A stretch of DNA of 64,000 nt. Source: Saccharum officinarum (taxonomy: Eukaryota > Streptophyta > Magnoliopsida > Poales > Poaceae). This document shows, in pieces, positions 47,985 through 58,440 of the stretch (position 1 is the stretch's first letter; each line of letters begins with the position of its first letter). The notes beneath the pieces are model-generated. The model ran no database searches, had not been told where the DNA came from, and saw nothing but the letters and a program-made list of their open reading frames with translations. Where the stretch lies: positions 4,057,831 through 4,121,830 of the forward strand of contig CM036231.1 in assembly GCA_020631735.1 (NCBI GenBank). Direction: 5' to 3'. The position numbers and the translations under genes are program-made.

Positions 47985-50900
47985 AAGAAGCAACAGACTT
48001 ATAATGCTCGAGTGCACCACACCACTGTGGAAGAGATTCCTGAGGGAGAGCCCGTAACTGCTGGTAAGTTTCTTATTAACCAAAACCCTGTAGTTGTTCT
48101 ATTTGATTCTGGATCATCACATTCTTTCATGAGTCAAGCATTTGCACGGAAACATGAACAACTATGCACAGACTTAAGTTATGTTTACCGTATAAGTTCA
48201 GCAGGGGCTGACGTTTTAACCAATCAGATGGTTAGAGGGGCAACCCTTGAGTTAGATAGTCAAAAGTTTCGAGTAAACCTGATAGTTATGCCTGGACTAG
48301 TTCTGGATGTCATCATAGGGATGAACTGGATGAAAGAATGAGGAGCAGTTATAGATACAGGAAGTCTGGTACTTACCCTGAAGGATCCCCAGGGAGAGGG
48401 TACTTTTCAGGTACCATTGCCCAAAAGAACAGACCTTGTGAGTGTGACATGTGCTATGGAAGTCATTCCGATTCATCAGATTCCGGTCGTGTGTGAGTTT
48501 CCGGATGTGTTTCCAGATAAGTTACCTGGTCTTCCGCCGGATAGAGATGTTGAGTTTGGAATTGAGTTGATCCCCGGGACAACTCCAATTTTAAGGAGAC
48601 CTTATAGGATGTCTCCGGATGAGTTAGCTGAGTTGAAGAAGCAACTAGAGGAGTTGTTGAATAAGGGGTTTATCTGGCTAAGTAAGTCTGAATGGGGATG
48701 TCCTGTCTTGTTTGTGAAGAAAAAGAAAGAGGGTACTTTGAGAATGTGTGTGGATTATAGGCCTCTTAATGCTGTAACTATCAAGAATAAGTATCTCTTA
48801 CCTCACATTGATGTTTTGTTCGATCAGTTAGCCAAAGCCAGAGTGTTCTCCAAAATAGATTTAAGATCAGGTTATCATTAGATAAAGATTAGACCATAAG
48901 ATATACCAAAAACCGCCTTTTCTACCAGATACGGGTTGTATGAGTATCTTATTATGTCATTTGGCTTAACAAATGCTCCTGATGCTTTATGTATCTGATG
49001 AATACAGTTTTCATGCCAGAGTTGGATAAGTTTGTGGTTGTGTTCATTGATGATATTCTCGTATACTCTGAGAATGAGAAAGATCATGAAGAACATCTGA
49101 GAATTGTCTTAACCAGACTGAGAGATCATAAGTTGTATGCTAAGTTTAGCAAATGTGAATTTTGGTTGAAGAAAGTTCCTTTCCTTGGTCACATTCTGTC
49201 GGAGAATGGAGTATCCGTAGACCCGGGTAAAGTGCAAGAGGTTATGGATTGGAAGACACCAATCACAGTTTCCAAAGTTATAAGTTTCTTAGGTTTAGCT
49301 GGTTACTATCGTCGTTTTATCCTAGATTTCTCGAAGATTGCCAAGCCAATGACAAGTCTGCTACAGAAAGATCATAAGTTTGTATGGATAGAGGAGTGTG
49401 AGATAGCTTTCCACACCTTGCAGAAACTGTTGACCACTGCTCCAGTTCTAGCGCAACCGGACATTGAGAAACCTTTTGATGTGTTTTGTGACGCATCAAA
49501 AACATGATTAGGTTGTGTTCTTATGCAAGAAGGAAGAGTCATTGCTTATGCCTCCCGTAGTGCATGCATTAAAAATTTGGAGACATTACTTACTTGGTAA
49601 TATGTGTAATATTTTCACCGATCACAAGAGTCTCAAGTACATCTTCACCCAACCCGAATTGAACATGAGACAGCAAAGATGGTTAGAATTGATCAAAGAT
49701 TACAACTTGAATGTGCAATATCATCCTAGAAAGGCCAATGTAGTGGCAGATGCTTTGAGTAGAAAGTCACATTGCCTGAATGTGCAACCTTTGCTCGAAG
49801 ATGGTTTTGATCTAATGCATCCTGCAGTGTTATACCATATTCAGATTAGTTGTTCTTTGGAGAGTAAGATAATAGAATGCCAGAAAACCGACAAAGGGAT
49901 ATTCCATATCAAAGAAAAGATTAAAGAAGAACCATGCAAGCACTTTAGATTGGATGAACATGACGTGTTATGGTTTGACGACCGTCTTGTTGTTCCTAAA
50001 GATGGAGAGCTTAAGAATAAACTTATGGATGAGGCTCACCTTTCAAAGTTATCTATCCATCCCGGAAGTAGCAAAATGTACCAAGAACTAAGACCTCGTT
50101 TTTGGTGGACCAAGATGAAGAAAGAGATTACAGCGTATGTAGCCAGATGTGACACATGTTACAGGGTAAAGGCTATTCATATGAGACCTGCCGGATTGTT
50201 GCAACCTTTATCTGTACCCAGTTGGAAGTGGGATGATATAAGTATGGATTTTATCACAGGTTTGCCCACTACTCAAAAAGGACATGATTCGATTTAGGTA
50301 ATTGTGGATCGCCTTACAAAGACAGCTCACTTTTTACCTGTCAAGACAGCTTATAGGCCACCTCAATATGCCGAGAAGTATATTGCTGAGATTGTGAGAT
50401 TATATGGCATACCGAAGAATATCGTGTCTAACAGAGGGTCACAATTCACTGCTCACTTTTGGGAGCACTTGCATAAAGGTTTGGGGACGAGTTTAATTCG
50501 TAGTACTGCCTATTATCCTCAAACAGATGGTCAGACCGAAAGAGTTAATGCTGTTCTAGAAGATATGTTGAGAGCCTGTGTGTTATCTTCTAGAGGTTCA
50601 TGGGAGTCGTGGCTACCTTTAGCAGAGTTCGCTTACAATAATAGTTATCAAGAAAATATCAAGATGGCACCATTCGAAGCTTTGTACGGCAGAAAGTGTA
50701 GAACACCACTTAACTGGATTGAGCCAGGAGAAAGAAGATACTACGGTATTGACTTCGTAGAAGAAGCTGAGAAGAAAGTTCATATCATTCAGCAAAATAT
50801 GAAAGCCACTCAATCCCATCAGAAAAGCTATGCAGATCGAAGAAGGAGACCGCTTATGTTCAAGGTTGGTGACTATGTTTATCTGAAAGTCACGCCAATG

Positions 50901-51321
50901 AAGAAGAAACGGTTTGGGGGTACGCAGAAAGCTTGTAGCCAGATTTGTGGGACCATATAAGATCTTGGAAAGAAAAGGTCCAGTCGCTTATAAGTTGGAG
51001 TTACCTGAAACAATGGGTGCTATATTCCCAGTTTTTCATGTATCGCATCTCAAGAAGTGTTTGCGTGTTCCAGAGGAAAGAATTGAACCTCAAGGCATAA
51101 AGCTCAAGTCAGATTTGGTATATCGTGAGCAACCGGTTTAAGTGTTGGACTCTAAAGAAAGAGTTACTCAGAACAGTGTGGTGAAAACATATAAGATACA
51201 GTGGAGTCATCATGATGAAGGAGATGCAACTTGAGAAACGGGTGAATATCTACAAAAAGCTTATGAGGATTTTTATAACAAATGGTTCGTAACCCAAAAT
51301 CTCGGGACGAGATTCTTATAA
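47985..51321 (+). pseudogene. pol: pol of the Tekay-type element (PR, RT, RNase H, IN, chromodomain-like end)
   Basis: Protease active site FDSGSSHSF at about 48101; RT with VDYRPLN near 48750 and the FIDD catalytic motif at 49043-49054; RNase H DVFCDAS near 49480; integrase HHCC zinc finger at about 50034-50162, then the DDE core. The second catalytic Asp is Asn here (AAC at 50430, in VSNRGSQF), so the integrase is inactive. The C-terminus carries a GPYKILERKGPVAYKLELP segment and a chromodomain-like stretch from about 51140. Breaks: stops at 48339, 48879, 48894, 49505, 50295, 51139 and 51230; a 1-bp loss near 48985; a deletion of about 18 codons in RNase H near 49558; one extra G in a G-run near 50915. 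Confidence 0.92.
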
Positions 51322-51332
51322 GGGGGAAAGGC
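51320..51332 (+). promoter_or_regulatory. Polypurine tract of the Tekay-type element
   Basis: AAGGGGGAAAGGC directly before the 3' LTR, preceded by the inverted pair TCTCGGGACGAGA. Confidence 0.9.
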
Positions 51333-54300
51333 TGTAACACCTCTGGGTGTTAAGCAGGCATTCACATCCTAAATCATGAGCATTTGCATTTCATGCATAA
51401 TCATCATCACATGTAAATTAAGTTAGAATTTATTTAAAACTGTGATAATCATGTTTGAGCTCTGAATTGGTAAAAGTCCCAGGTAAAAGTGGTAAAAAAT
51501 TTGTGGAGCTATAACTTTAAATAACTTAGAAATAATTAGCATAATTTTTGGAGCAAGTTTTGTATTCAAAATCTTCCCAAATTTTGCTTCTAAAAATATT
51601 TCAGAAAATTGAGTTTTCATTTAAAAATTTGACTTTAAATCATCAATTCAAAATCTATTTAGAATTTTGAAAAGTGCCCTAAATGAAAGTTGTAGAGAAT
51701 AAAATTTTGAACAACTTTTATTTTGGGGGCAATTTGTGAAAATGTCTTTTTCATCTTCAAAATTTGAATTTGAATCAAATTATAAAATCTGGAATTTATT
51801 TAGAAAAGAAAATCATATTTTTAGCCTTATTGGGCCGCCGCCTCCTTTCCGGCCCAAGCGCCAAAGAAGGCCCGGCCTGCTCACGTCCGCGCCCGCGCTC
51901 ACGCCCGCGCCTGCCCCGCCCGCGCGCGCACGCACGCGTGACGTCGTGGCGCAGCGGCAGACGCCGGCCGCCTCGTGGCCGTACACCGCTGACCCGCGCG
52001 CCACGCGCCCTACCGGTGGCCACGCGTCCTCCTCCGCACCCGCCTACTCCCTCCGCGCGCTCTCCCGCCTTCACTCGCGCTCTATTCCCTTCCTCTCCTC
52101 CTTCCGAGCCGCCGCGAGAGCTCCACCGCCGTCCGCCATCGCCCGCCACCGCTCGCCGGCATCCCCGGCCGCCGGTGGGTCGCCCTCGCCTACGCTTCAC
52201 GCATACGGAACCTCACTAAGCCGATTGCCGCACCTTTCGTCCCTCGCGGTGATCGGATTTCGTCCACCGTCGTACGCCGTCCGCCCAAGCTCGCCGGCGA
52301 CCACCGCTGCCTTGCCAGGGTGCTTTTCCCGCCTCCATTCTTCCACCTTTGCCTCCGCCTTGCCATAGGGAATCATCGAGAGCTGCTCGCTTCACCGGGA
52401 ACCTCGCCACCGGCGAGAACGCCGGTAGCGGAGCTCCTCCCCTGCTCTCGGGTCACTGACCCGTGGGGCCACGGGGTCAGCCGCAGCGGCAAGGCCCGTC
52501 GCCTCGGTCGAGCTGGGCCAGGAAGGCCTTGGGCCGCAGCCCAAACCGGGCGGCGCGCCTGTCTTCCCACGCGCGCTCACGGGCCGAAAGGCTGTAGCTG
52601 GCCGGTTGGTCTCGCTGGGCCGGCCCGTTAGCGATAAGAAAAATTGATTTTTCGTTTTTCTTTTATTATTTGAAAATGGAAATAATTTGGAAAATGTTTG
52701 ACTACTCAAAATTGCTCTAAATCTGTTCAAATAAATTTTTCTAGGTTCCTTATCATCAGATCTACTTGAGAAAAATATTGCATGTCAAGGTTTAAATACT
52801 TTGTTGTAGAGTTTTTATTTAATCACTAAAACTGCTGTTTTCTTGTTAAATATGTAGTAAATCACAGAGAGCTCAGAAAAATATGTTTCCACTTGCTATA
52901 ATTTTCTTTTGTGATGTACTTCCTAAGAAAAATATATGCCATGCATGTTATGTGGAAAAATCTTGAGTTGTAGTACAAGTGTTTAATATTGTTAATAATT
53001 GTTATTTTTGCTAGAGAGAAAAATATGAATAAAACATGCATGTAATAATTTTTCTATAGTGATTGTTTATTGTATAGAATGAAGGAAAAATGTTAAATCT
53101 GTTGTTTGATACTTTTCATAGTATAAAGTATTTTTATGCTCATTTTTAGGTCCTAGCTTGTTATTTTTGTGTAGGAAATTCTAGTAATCCAAATGCAATG
53201 AAAATTTTGTGGCATGCTAGACTAGATGATAGAAAGCTACTGGAATTTTCTCAGATTTGTCTATGCTACTAAAATAGGTGTTGCTGTTCAAACCTAGTTA
53301 CATTTGGGGTTTTATTTAAACTTTTTAATGCATGACTAGTGAATAAGATTTTGCTTTGGTGTATCTTTGAAGAATTTAGTAAAATGTGCTGGCTTAGCAT
53401 GGTAGTAGTAGAAGAGAATGCAATAGATGACATGTGCTTGTAGTCTGTATTCTTGGATGATGTTGACTACCTTGTAGAAGAAATGTATCTCCACTTTATG
53501 AAATAAAGTGAACCTAATTATCTACATTTCATTCATCATGACTATTACATGTCATTTCCGCAATGCATCTAGGCATAAGCACTTATACGATTGCATCATA
53601 CAAGATCGTAGGAAGTAACGTCGGTAGCAGTTCCCGAGGAGCCGGAAGAGCAGCCCGAGGAGCAGGAAGTGCCCGAAGCCGGCGAGGAGGTCGGTGAGGA
53701 GCTTCCAGAGTGCCCAGACCACCGTCCGAGCTCTTTCGAGAGAGGCAAGCCCCGGAGCATTTCTTTCCCCCGGTTTGCAATTATTTTATGAATGCTTTAC
53801 TTTAACTGCTGCATTATGTTTAGGAGTTGTTTGCAATAGTTGCTGCATTATACCTTGTTTACTCCGTTATACCCTATCCTTGTCACCCTGTTACCCACAG
53901 TCAAGTAATTGCTTAGCTTGCTTAGACCAGTAGAAGTCGGGTGATTTCCTGTCACCTGCGAGCTATAGGTGTTTACCTGGATCTGCTTGAGAAAAGATGT
54001 CGTCAGGAAATAACTAAGTGTTAAGGTGAAATTGAGACCGGACGGAAACTTGCAGGGTTTCGGACTGTAGTGTTTTCCGTCTGTGTTGGTTAAGGACCGA
54101 CCGTTGTTGGACCTCGGGTCATGTTGAACGCATGCCTCATATTTAGCTGGCCGGATAAAGTACCTTCCGACCGCGAAGCTAGGAGATTATTCGGGCCGAG
54201 TGGATTGCCCGCAACGCACTGTACCGGAGTAGTAGTGGCAGGATACGGGGGCGCGATGATAAGGCCAAAGAGCAGTTGGGCGGCCCTCGGGTACATGTGG

Positions 54301-55217
54301 TTCCTGGCAAGCTCACGACTTTGCCTGAATGGTTGACTCGGTGACCAACACCTCACTTTAGCGGGTGAGTGAGGTTTGTGTGAGGAATAAATTACCAACT
54401 GGTTAATAATCGATTCGAATCGCCATCGTTCACTGGATAGTGAGCACTTGACTTGAGCTACTTCATCGTAGTAATATTGATGGAACACTTGGACAATTAT
54501 ATGAAATATGACATAATAGAAGTTGTTAGTGATCATTGGTTATCATTACCTGTTTAATTACATGTTACTTTAGTACAGGTGCAAATATAGTTGACAAGTT
54601 AATAAAGATTTAACTTGATGCAAAGCTTTTGTAAAGATTCTCTAAATACTAAAAATGTCTTTTTGCAAATGAGTCAGCTACCCCACCAGACAGCCTGTCA
54701 TGATTCCTTGGCGTATTTTATTTTTGGTTCTGTCGGATAAGTCTAGCTGAGTACCTTCTCGTACTCAGGGCTTTGTTCCCACTTGTTGCAGATGGGAAGG
54801 TGTATTACGACTACTATATCAACTGTCTTTATCCTGCAATAGGAGAAGCTTAGAACCATGGACAATGGTTATTCACTACATCTCGTCTGATGCTTTTGAT
54901 GGAAGATGATCCTGAACTGGCACTGTACTTTGAACTCTGTGTGCGTGTGTGATTTGAACTAAATGCTTTCGCTACTTTCATTCGAAACTGGTTTGTAATA
55001 ACTATGTTTAAACTCCGATGTATTTGTGCCGCGAACTTTTATGTAACCTGTGATGGTGACCGCTGAACTTATTACGATATTGGCTGGTATGCAAGTTGGT
55101 TTGAAATCCGTCGTGATTTCACGGACTACCGGGTTATACAGGCTTAAGTTTGCTAAATTGTCTGCTCGGTGGATGATTTTCTTACTTAATCTCGTATAAT
55201 TGGTCGGTTCTGTTACA
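51333..55217 (+). repeat. 3' LTR of the Tekay-type element, 3,885 bp
   Basis: TGTAACACC at the start, TGTTACA at the end. A GC-rich block occupies about 51830-52630; the overlapping frames there are a composition effect. The last 800 bp share several blocks with the LARD LTR, including the hairpin. Confidence 0.93.
54747..54768. other. Conserved 8-bp-stem hairpin in LTR
   Basis: CTGAGTAC, loop CTTCTC, GTACTCAG. It lies about 450 bp before the LTR end, as in the LARD LTR copies. Confidence 0.8.
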
Positions 55218-55222
55218 CTTGC
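55218..55222. repeat. Target site duplication, right
   Basis: CTTGC, same as 45073-45077. Confidence 0.95.
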
Positions 55223-55491
55223 TGGTACCGCCACTGTTCCCGCCGCCGACCTGGGTCCGTCGGCCTCCTCCTCCATGGCCGTCAGCGCTAGCTCTGGATA
55301 GATCGGGGAACGAGAACCTCATCGAGCCCGCCGTTGCTGCTCAGCTCTGCTCTCCCGCCGTTGCTGCTCCCTCCCCTCCCTGTTGTTGCTGCGTGCGCAG
55401 CTGCTGCTCACAGGCCTGGCCGGGATCAAGTGCGAAGGAGAAAGAAAAGAAAGAGAGAGGCAAGAAACGGGCAAAAAAACTCCTAAGCCAA
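55223..55491. other. Interior of the split inverted-repeat element
   Basis: GC-rich, 'cgccgttgctgctc' repeats, no coding domain seen. Together with 44958-45072 it is what lies between the inverted repeats once the LTR element is removed. Confidence 0.5.
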
Positions 55492-55619
55492 AAAAATTAT
55501 TGGACACAATGTTAATGAGCAAATTTGTCAACAAAAGAATAGCCATCAACAAATCGCTCTATTTTCAGTGTTTACCAGCAAAGGAAGATCACTTTCGGTG
55601 TCCAGGAGCAAATTTTGCC
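55492..55619. repeat. Right inverted repeat of the split element
   Basis: Reverse complement of 44831-44957 with scattered changes. Long inverted repeats of this kind suggest a Mutator-like or foldback element; no 9-bp duplication could be fixed. Confidence 0.7.
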
Positions 55620-55755
55620 TTGAAAAAAAAGTGCCCAACCAGCAGAGTCCAAAATATACACGTCGAGCAGTCCTACTACTAGTGGCGGAGCCACCACGTG
55701 GCCACCTCGGGCATCCAAGTGGGCTCATCCACGAGGTGTAAGGGAAAACTATTAA

Positions 55756-55883
55756 GGTCTTGTTTGGATGCGCATATATTCATCTCAATCCACATGTGTT
55801 GGAGTGAAACTTAGTTTAATTCCATTCCAATCCACTTCAATACATGTGGATTGAAGTGAATACGTATGCATCCAAACCAGACC
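55756..55883. mobile_element. 128-bp MITE with TAA duplication
   Basis: Ends ggtcttgtttggatgc and gcatccaaaccagacc are exact inverted copies but for one base, flanked by TAA. The middle is palindromic around ccacatgtg. Confidence 0.88.
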
Positions 55884-56304
55884 TAAAGGGAGAAACATTA
55901 TATTTCTCTTGGTAAATACTTGTGTATAATGAGAATCGTCCGTGCTCTTAAAAAATTCTAGCTCCGCTGTTACCTACTGCTCTAGCTAGACCGTTTGGCT
56001 TGTTCATTTGCATAGTGATACACTGATACTCCAACGGCCACTTCATTTGTTACATGTTGTCACAATAGTTCAATCAATTTGAGTATAATTAGTTGAGACC
56101 GCTTGTTTATTTTCCTTAGAATTTCTATGATTTATTTTCATCTCGTAAGAATGAATATATACACAGTAGATGGTCCAAAATCTAGAAAGGCTACCGACAT
56201 TGTTTATCTTATCAAAATATTGGCTTGGTTTAATATTGATATACTACCTACTAGTATATTTTGGCTTGCTCTAGAATTGGCATGACAAATAGGAGTATGA
56301 GTAG
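55884..56304. other. Intergenic DNA, A/T-rich
   Basis: Nothing recognised. Confidence 0.4.
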
Positions 56305-56548
56305 GGCCTTGTTTAGATACACTCTAAAAGTTGAAATTTTTTCACTCTCTCTCCATCACATCAATCTTTAGACCCATGCATGAAGTAGTAAATGTAGGTA
56401 TAAAAAATAACTAATTACACAGTTTAGTTGAAAATCACGAGATGAATCTTTTGAGCCTAGTTGGTCCATGATTGGACAATATTTGCCAAATAAGACGAAA
56501 ATGATACTATTCATCGGGTTGAAATTTTTTCAGCATCTAAACGTGACC
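56305..56548. mobile_element. Tourist-like MITE with TAG duplication
   Basis: Ends ggccttgtttagatac and gcatctaaacgtgacc, with TAG on both sides. Confidence 0.88.
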
Positions 56549-56598
56549 TAGGAGTATTCGTTTTCAACCAGGCAGGCTCTTCGTTTTCTGCAAGTTAA

Positions 56599-56906
56599 GG
56601 GTGTGTTTAGTTCCTCATTTCAGCCAAAAAATTTTGGGTTTTGGCCTATCATTTTGCAAAATGGAACTAAACACCATGTAAAATTTTTGGCAAAAAGTTA
56701 TTCATTCTCCATTTTGGATTTTGGCCTCAAGAGGCAAAAAAAAAAAAAAAGCCCAAAAGCTAAAAAGCTCTCACCCACCCCATGAAAAATTTGATATTTT
56801 GGATAGAACTAAACACACCCATAAAAATTTTAGCATTTTGCATTTCATCATTCTAAAATAGTTGATATTTTACATTTTGCATTTTACGCGAAACTAAACA
56901 CAGCCC
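56599..56906. mobile_element. MITE of a separate family, about 308 bp
   Basis: Begins gggtgtgtttagttcc after TAA and ends gaaactaaacacagccc. Inside are repeated 'ggaactaaacacc' and 'agaactaaacacaccc' phrases, suggesting nested or duplicated ends. Confidence 0.65.
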
Positions 56907-56954
56907 AGCTGAAGTGAAGTGTGTGCCAATTTGGCATGCATCTTCTTAAACTCT

Positions 56955-57238
56955 GGCCTTGTTTAGTTCCCAAATTTTCCCCCAAATTTTACTATGTAAA
57001 AAGAAGATTCCTCATCACATCAAAATGTCGGCAAATGCATGGAGTACTAAATGTAGATGAAATCAAAAACTAATTGCACAGTTTTGTTGTACTTTACGAG
57101 ACGAACATTTTGAGTCTAATTAATTAATTTTTAGACAATTTTTTACACTAAAAAACAAAAGTTGCTACAGTGTTCCGACACGGGCACTGTAGCTACAGTG
57201 CCCGAATCGGGTCCCTAATTTGGGATCTAAACACGGCC
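56955..57238. mobile_element. Tourist-like MITE, longer subfamily, TCT duplication
   Basis: Begins ggccttgtttagttccc and ends gggatctaaacacggcc, with TCT on both sides. Has the extra cactgtagctacagtg palindrome also seen at 17722-17993. Confidence 0.88.
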
Positions 57239-57501
57239 TCTAGAATCCGGCAGGTGGCCATGATGCCACAGGACGACCAAACAGCGCATGTGCCCGGAAT
57301 TCCTCGTTGCCTCGTTGGGACGCGACTGCACAGAATGCATGGTCCAGCCCCACCACGACCACGTGGATGCGTCTCGACTCTCGAGGACGCGGGCGCGGGA
57401 GTCGGGACGGGACATGCATGGTCTGCCGCCGTGCCGCGCCGTCAGCGACCGTGAGAGGTGAGCGTGCCGTAGCAATTGACTCGTGTTTTGCTCGTGTGTG
57501 G
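57239..57501. other. GC-rich intergenic patch
   Basis: Overlapping frames on both strands, no domain. Read as non-coding. Confidence 0.4.
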
Positions 57502-57764
57502 GCGCTTGTTTAGTTTCCCGATTCTCTCCAAATTTCACTATGAAAAAGAAGATTCTCCGTCACATCAAAATGTCGGCAAATGCATGAAGTACTAAATATT
57601 GATGAAATCAAAAACTAATTGCACAATTTTGTTGTACTTTGGGATACGAACATTTTAAGCCTAGTTAGTCAAAATTTGGATAATTTGTACCAAATACAAA
57701 CAAAATGCTACAGAAATTCTGATACGGTGTTTTTCTCCCCCAATTCACTCGTCTAAACGAGGCC
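57502..57764. mobile_element. Tourist-like MITE, longer subfamily, TGG duplication
   Basis: Begins gcgcttgtttagtttccc and ends cgtctaaacgaggcc, with TGG on both sides. Confidence 0.85.
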
Positions 57765-58440
57765 TGGGTGTGGCAGGTGGCCGAATGCCTGGTTACCATC
57801 GTCGCCGCGGGACGGGCGGCCATCGAGTGCTTGTCAGAAGTCAGAACCAGCGAGGACGAGAGCAGCGCACGCTGGACGCCCTGCAGATGCACGGCACGCA
57901 TGACGCCGCATGTGGTGGCTGCTGAACTCACTGGCACTACACGGTGTACCCGTACCGTGCACGCATGGAACGGCGAGGGCGAAGGCACCTGTGCAGCGCA
58001 GGCAGTGAGGATCCGGTCCATGAGGTCGTCTTTGAAGTAAAATGATGATGTTCGGTACGAGGGGATCACCATTATTATGCGCGGATAATTTCAGGAACCG
58101 TTCTGCTACTGCAAGCGTGGATGATGTTCCGGTGCGGTTCAAGGGGATGAACCGATGAACACGTACTAGGATGTCGAAAACAATTCTTTTTTTTTCCAAA
58201 ACAAGTCCGTTGACGCGTGTTTTATTCAGAAGATCTCGAAAACAAAATTAAACGCACATGTCGACCTTTGTTAAAAGAGTAGCCACCTTTCGGTAAAAGA
58301 AGATGGAGCCGGCCGAAAGCCGTGCCAGGCATAGTCGTACGCTCAGGTACACGGCCAATATAATGCCGGTAATAACATCTAAACTCTACAAAGGTGAACT
58401 TGTCGCCGACTTCCCAGGCTATCCACGATAGCAAAAATAG
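57765..58440. other. Intergenic DNA with possible minus-strand retroposon end
   Basis: A T-run at about 58187-58195, followed by a minus-strand AATAAAA-like signal near 58220, resembles the poly(A) end of a retroposon on the minus strand. No duplication found. Confidence 0.35.

Larger units (their letters stand above)
45078..55217 (+). mobile_element. Degenerate Tekay/Del-type Ty3 (chromovirus) LTR retrotransposon, 10.1 kb
   Basis: Flanked by the 5-bp duplication CTTGC. Both ends carry TGTAACACC...TGTTACA LTRs. Order inside: truncated 5' LTR, an extra upstream frame, gag with CCHC, protease, reverse transcriptase, RNase H, integrase, C-terminal chromodomain-like segment, polypurine tract, full 3' LTR of 3,885 bp. 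The primer site and about 3.3 kb of the 5' LTR are deleted. The first 575 bp of the two LTRs differ at about 15 sites by eye (near 2.6 percent), pointing to an insertion on the order of one million years old at grass LTR rates. At least ten in-frame stops and several frameshifts show it is dead. Confidence 0.93.
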
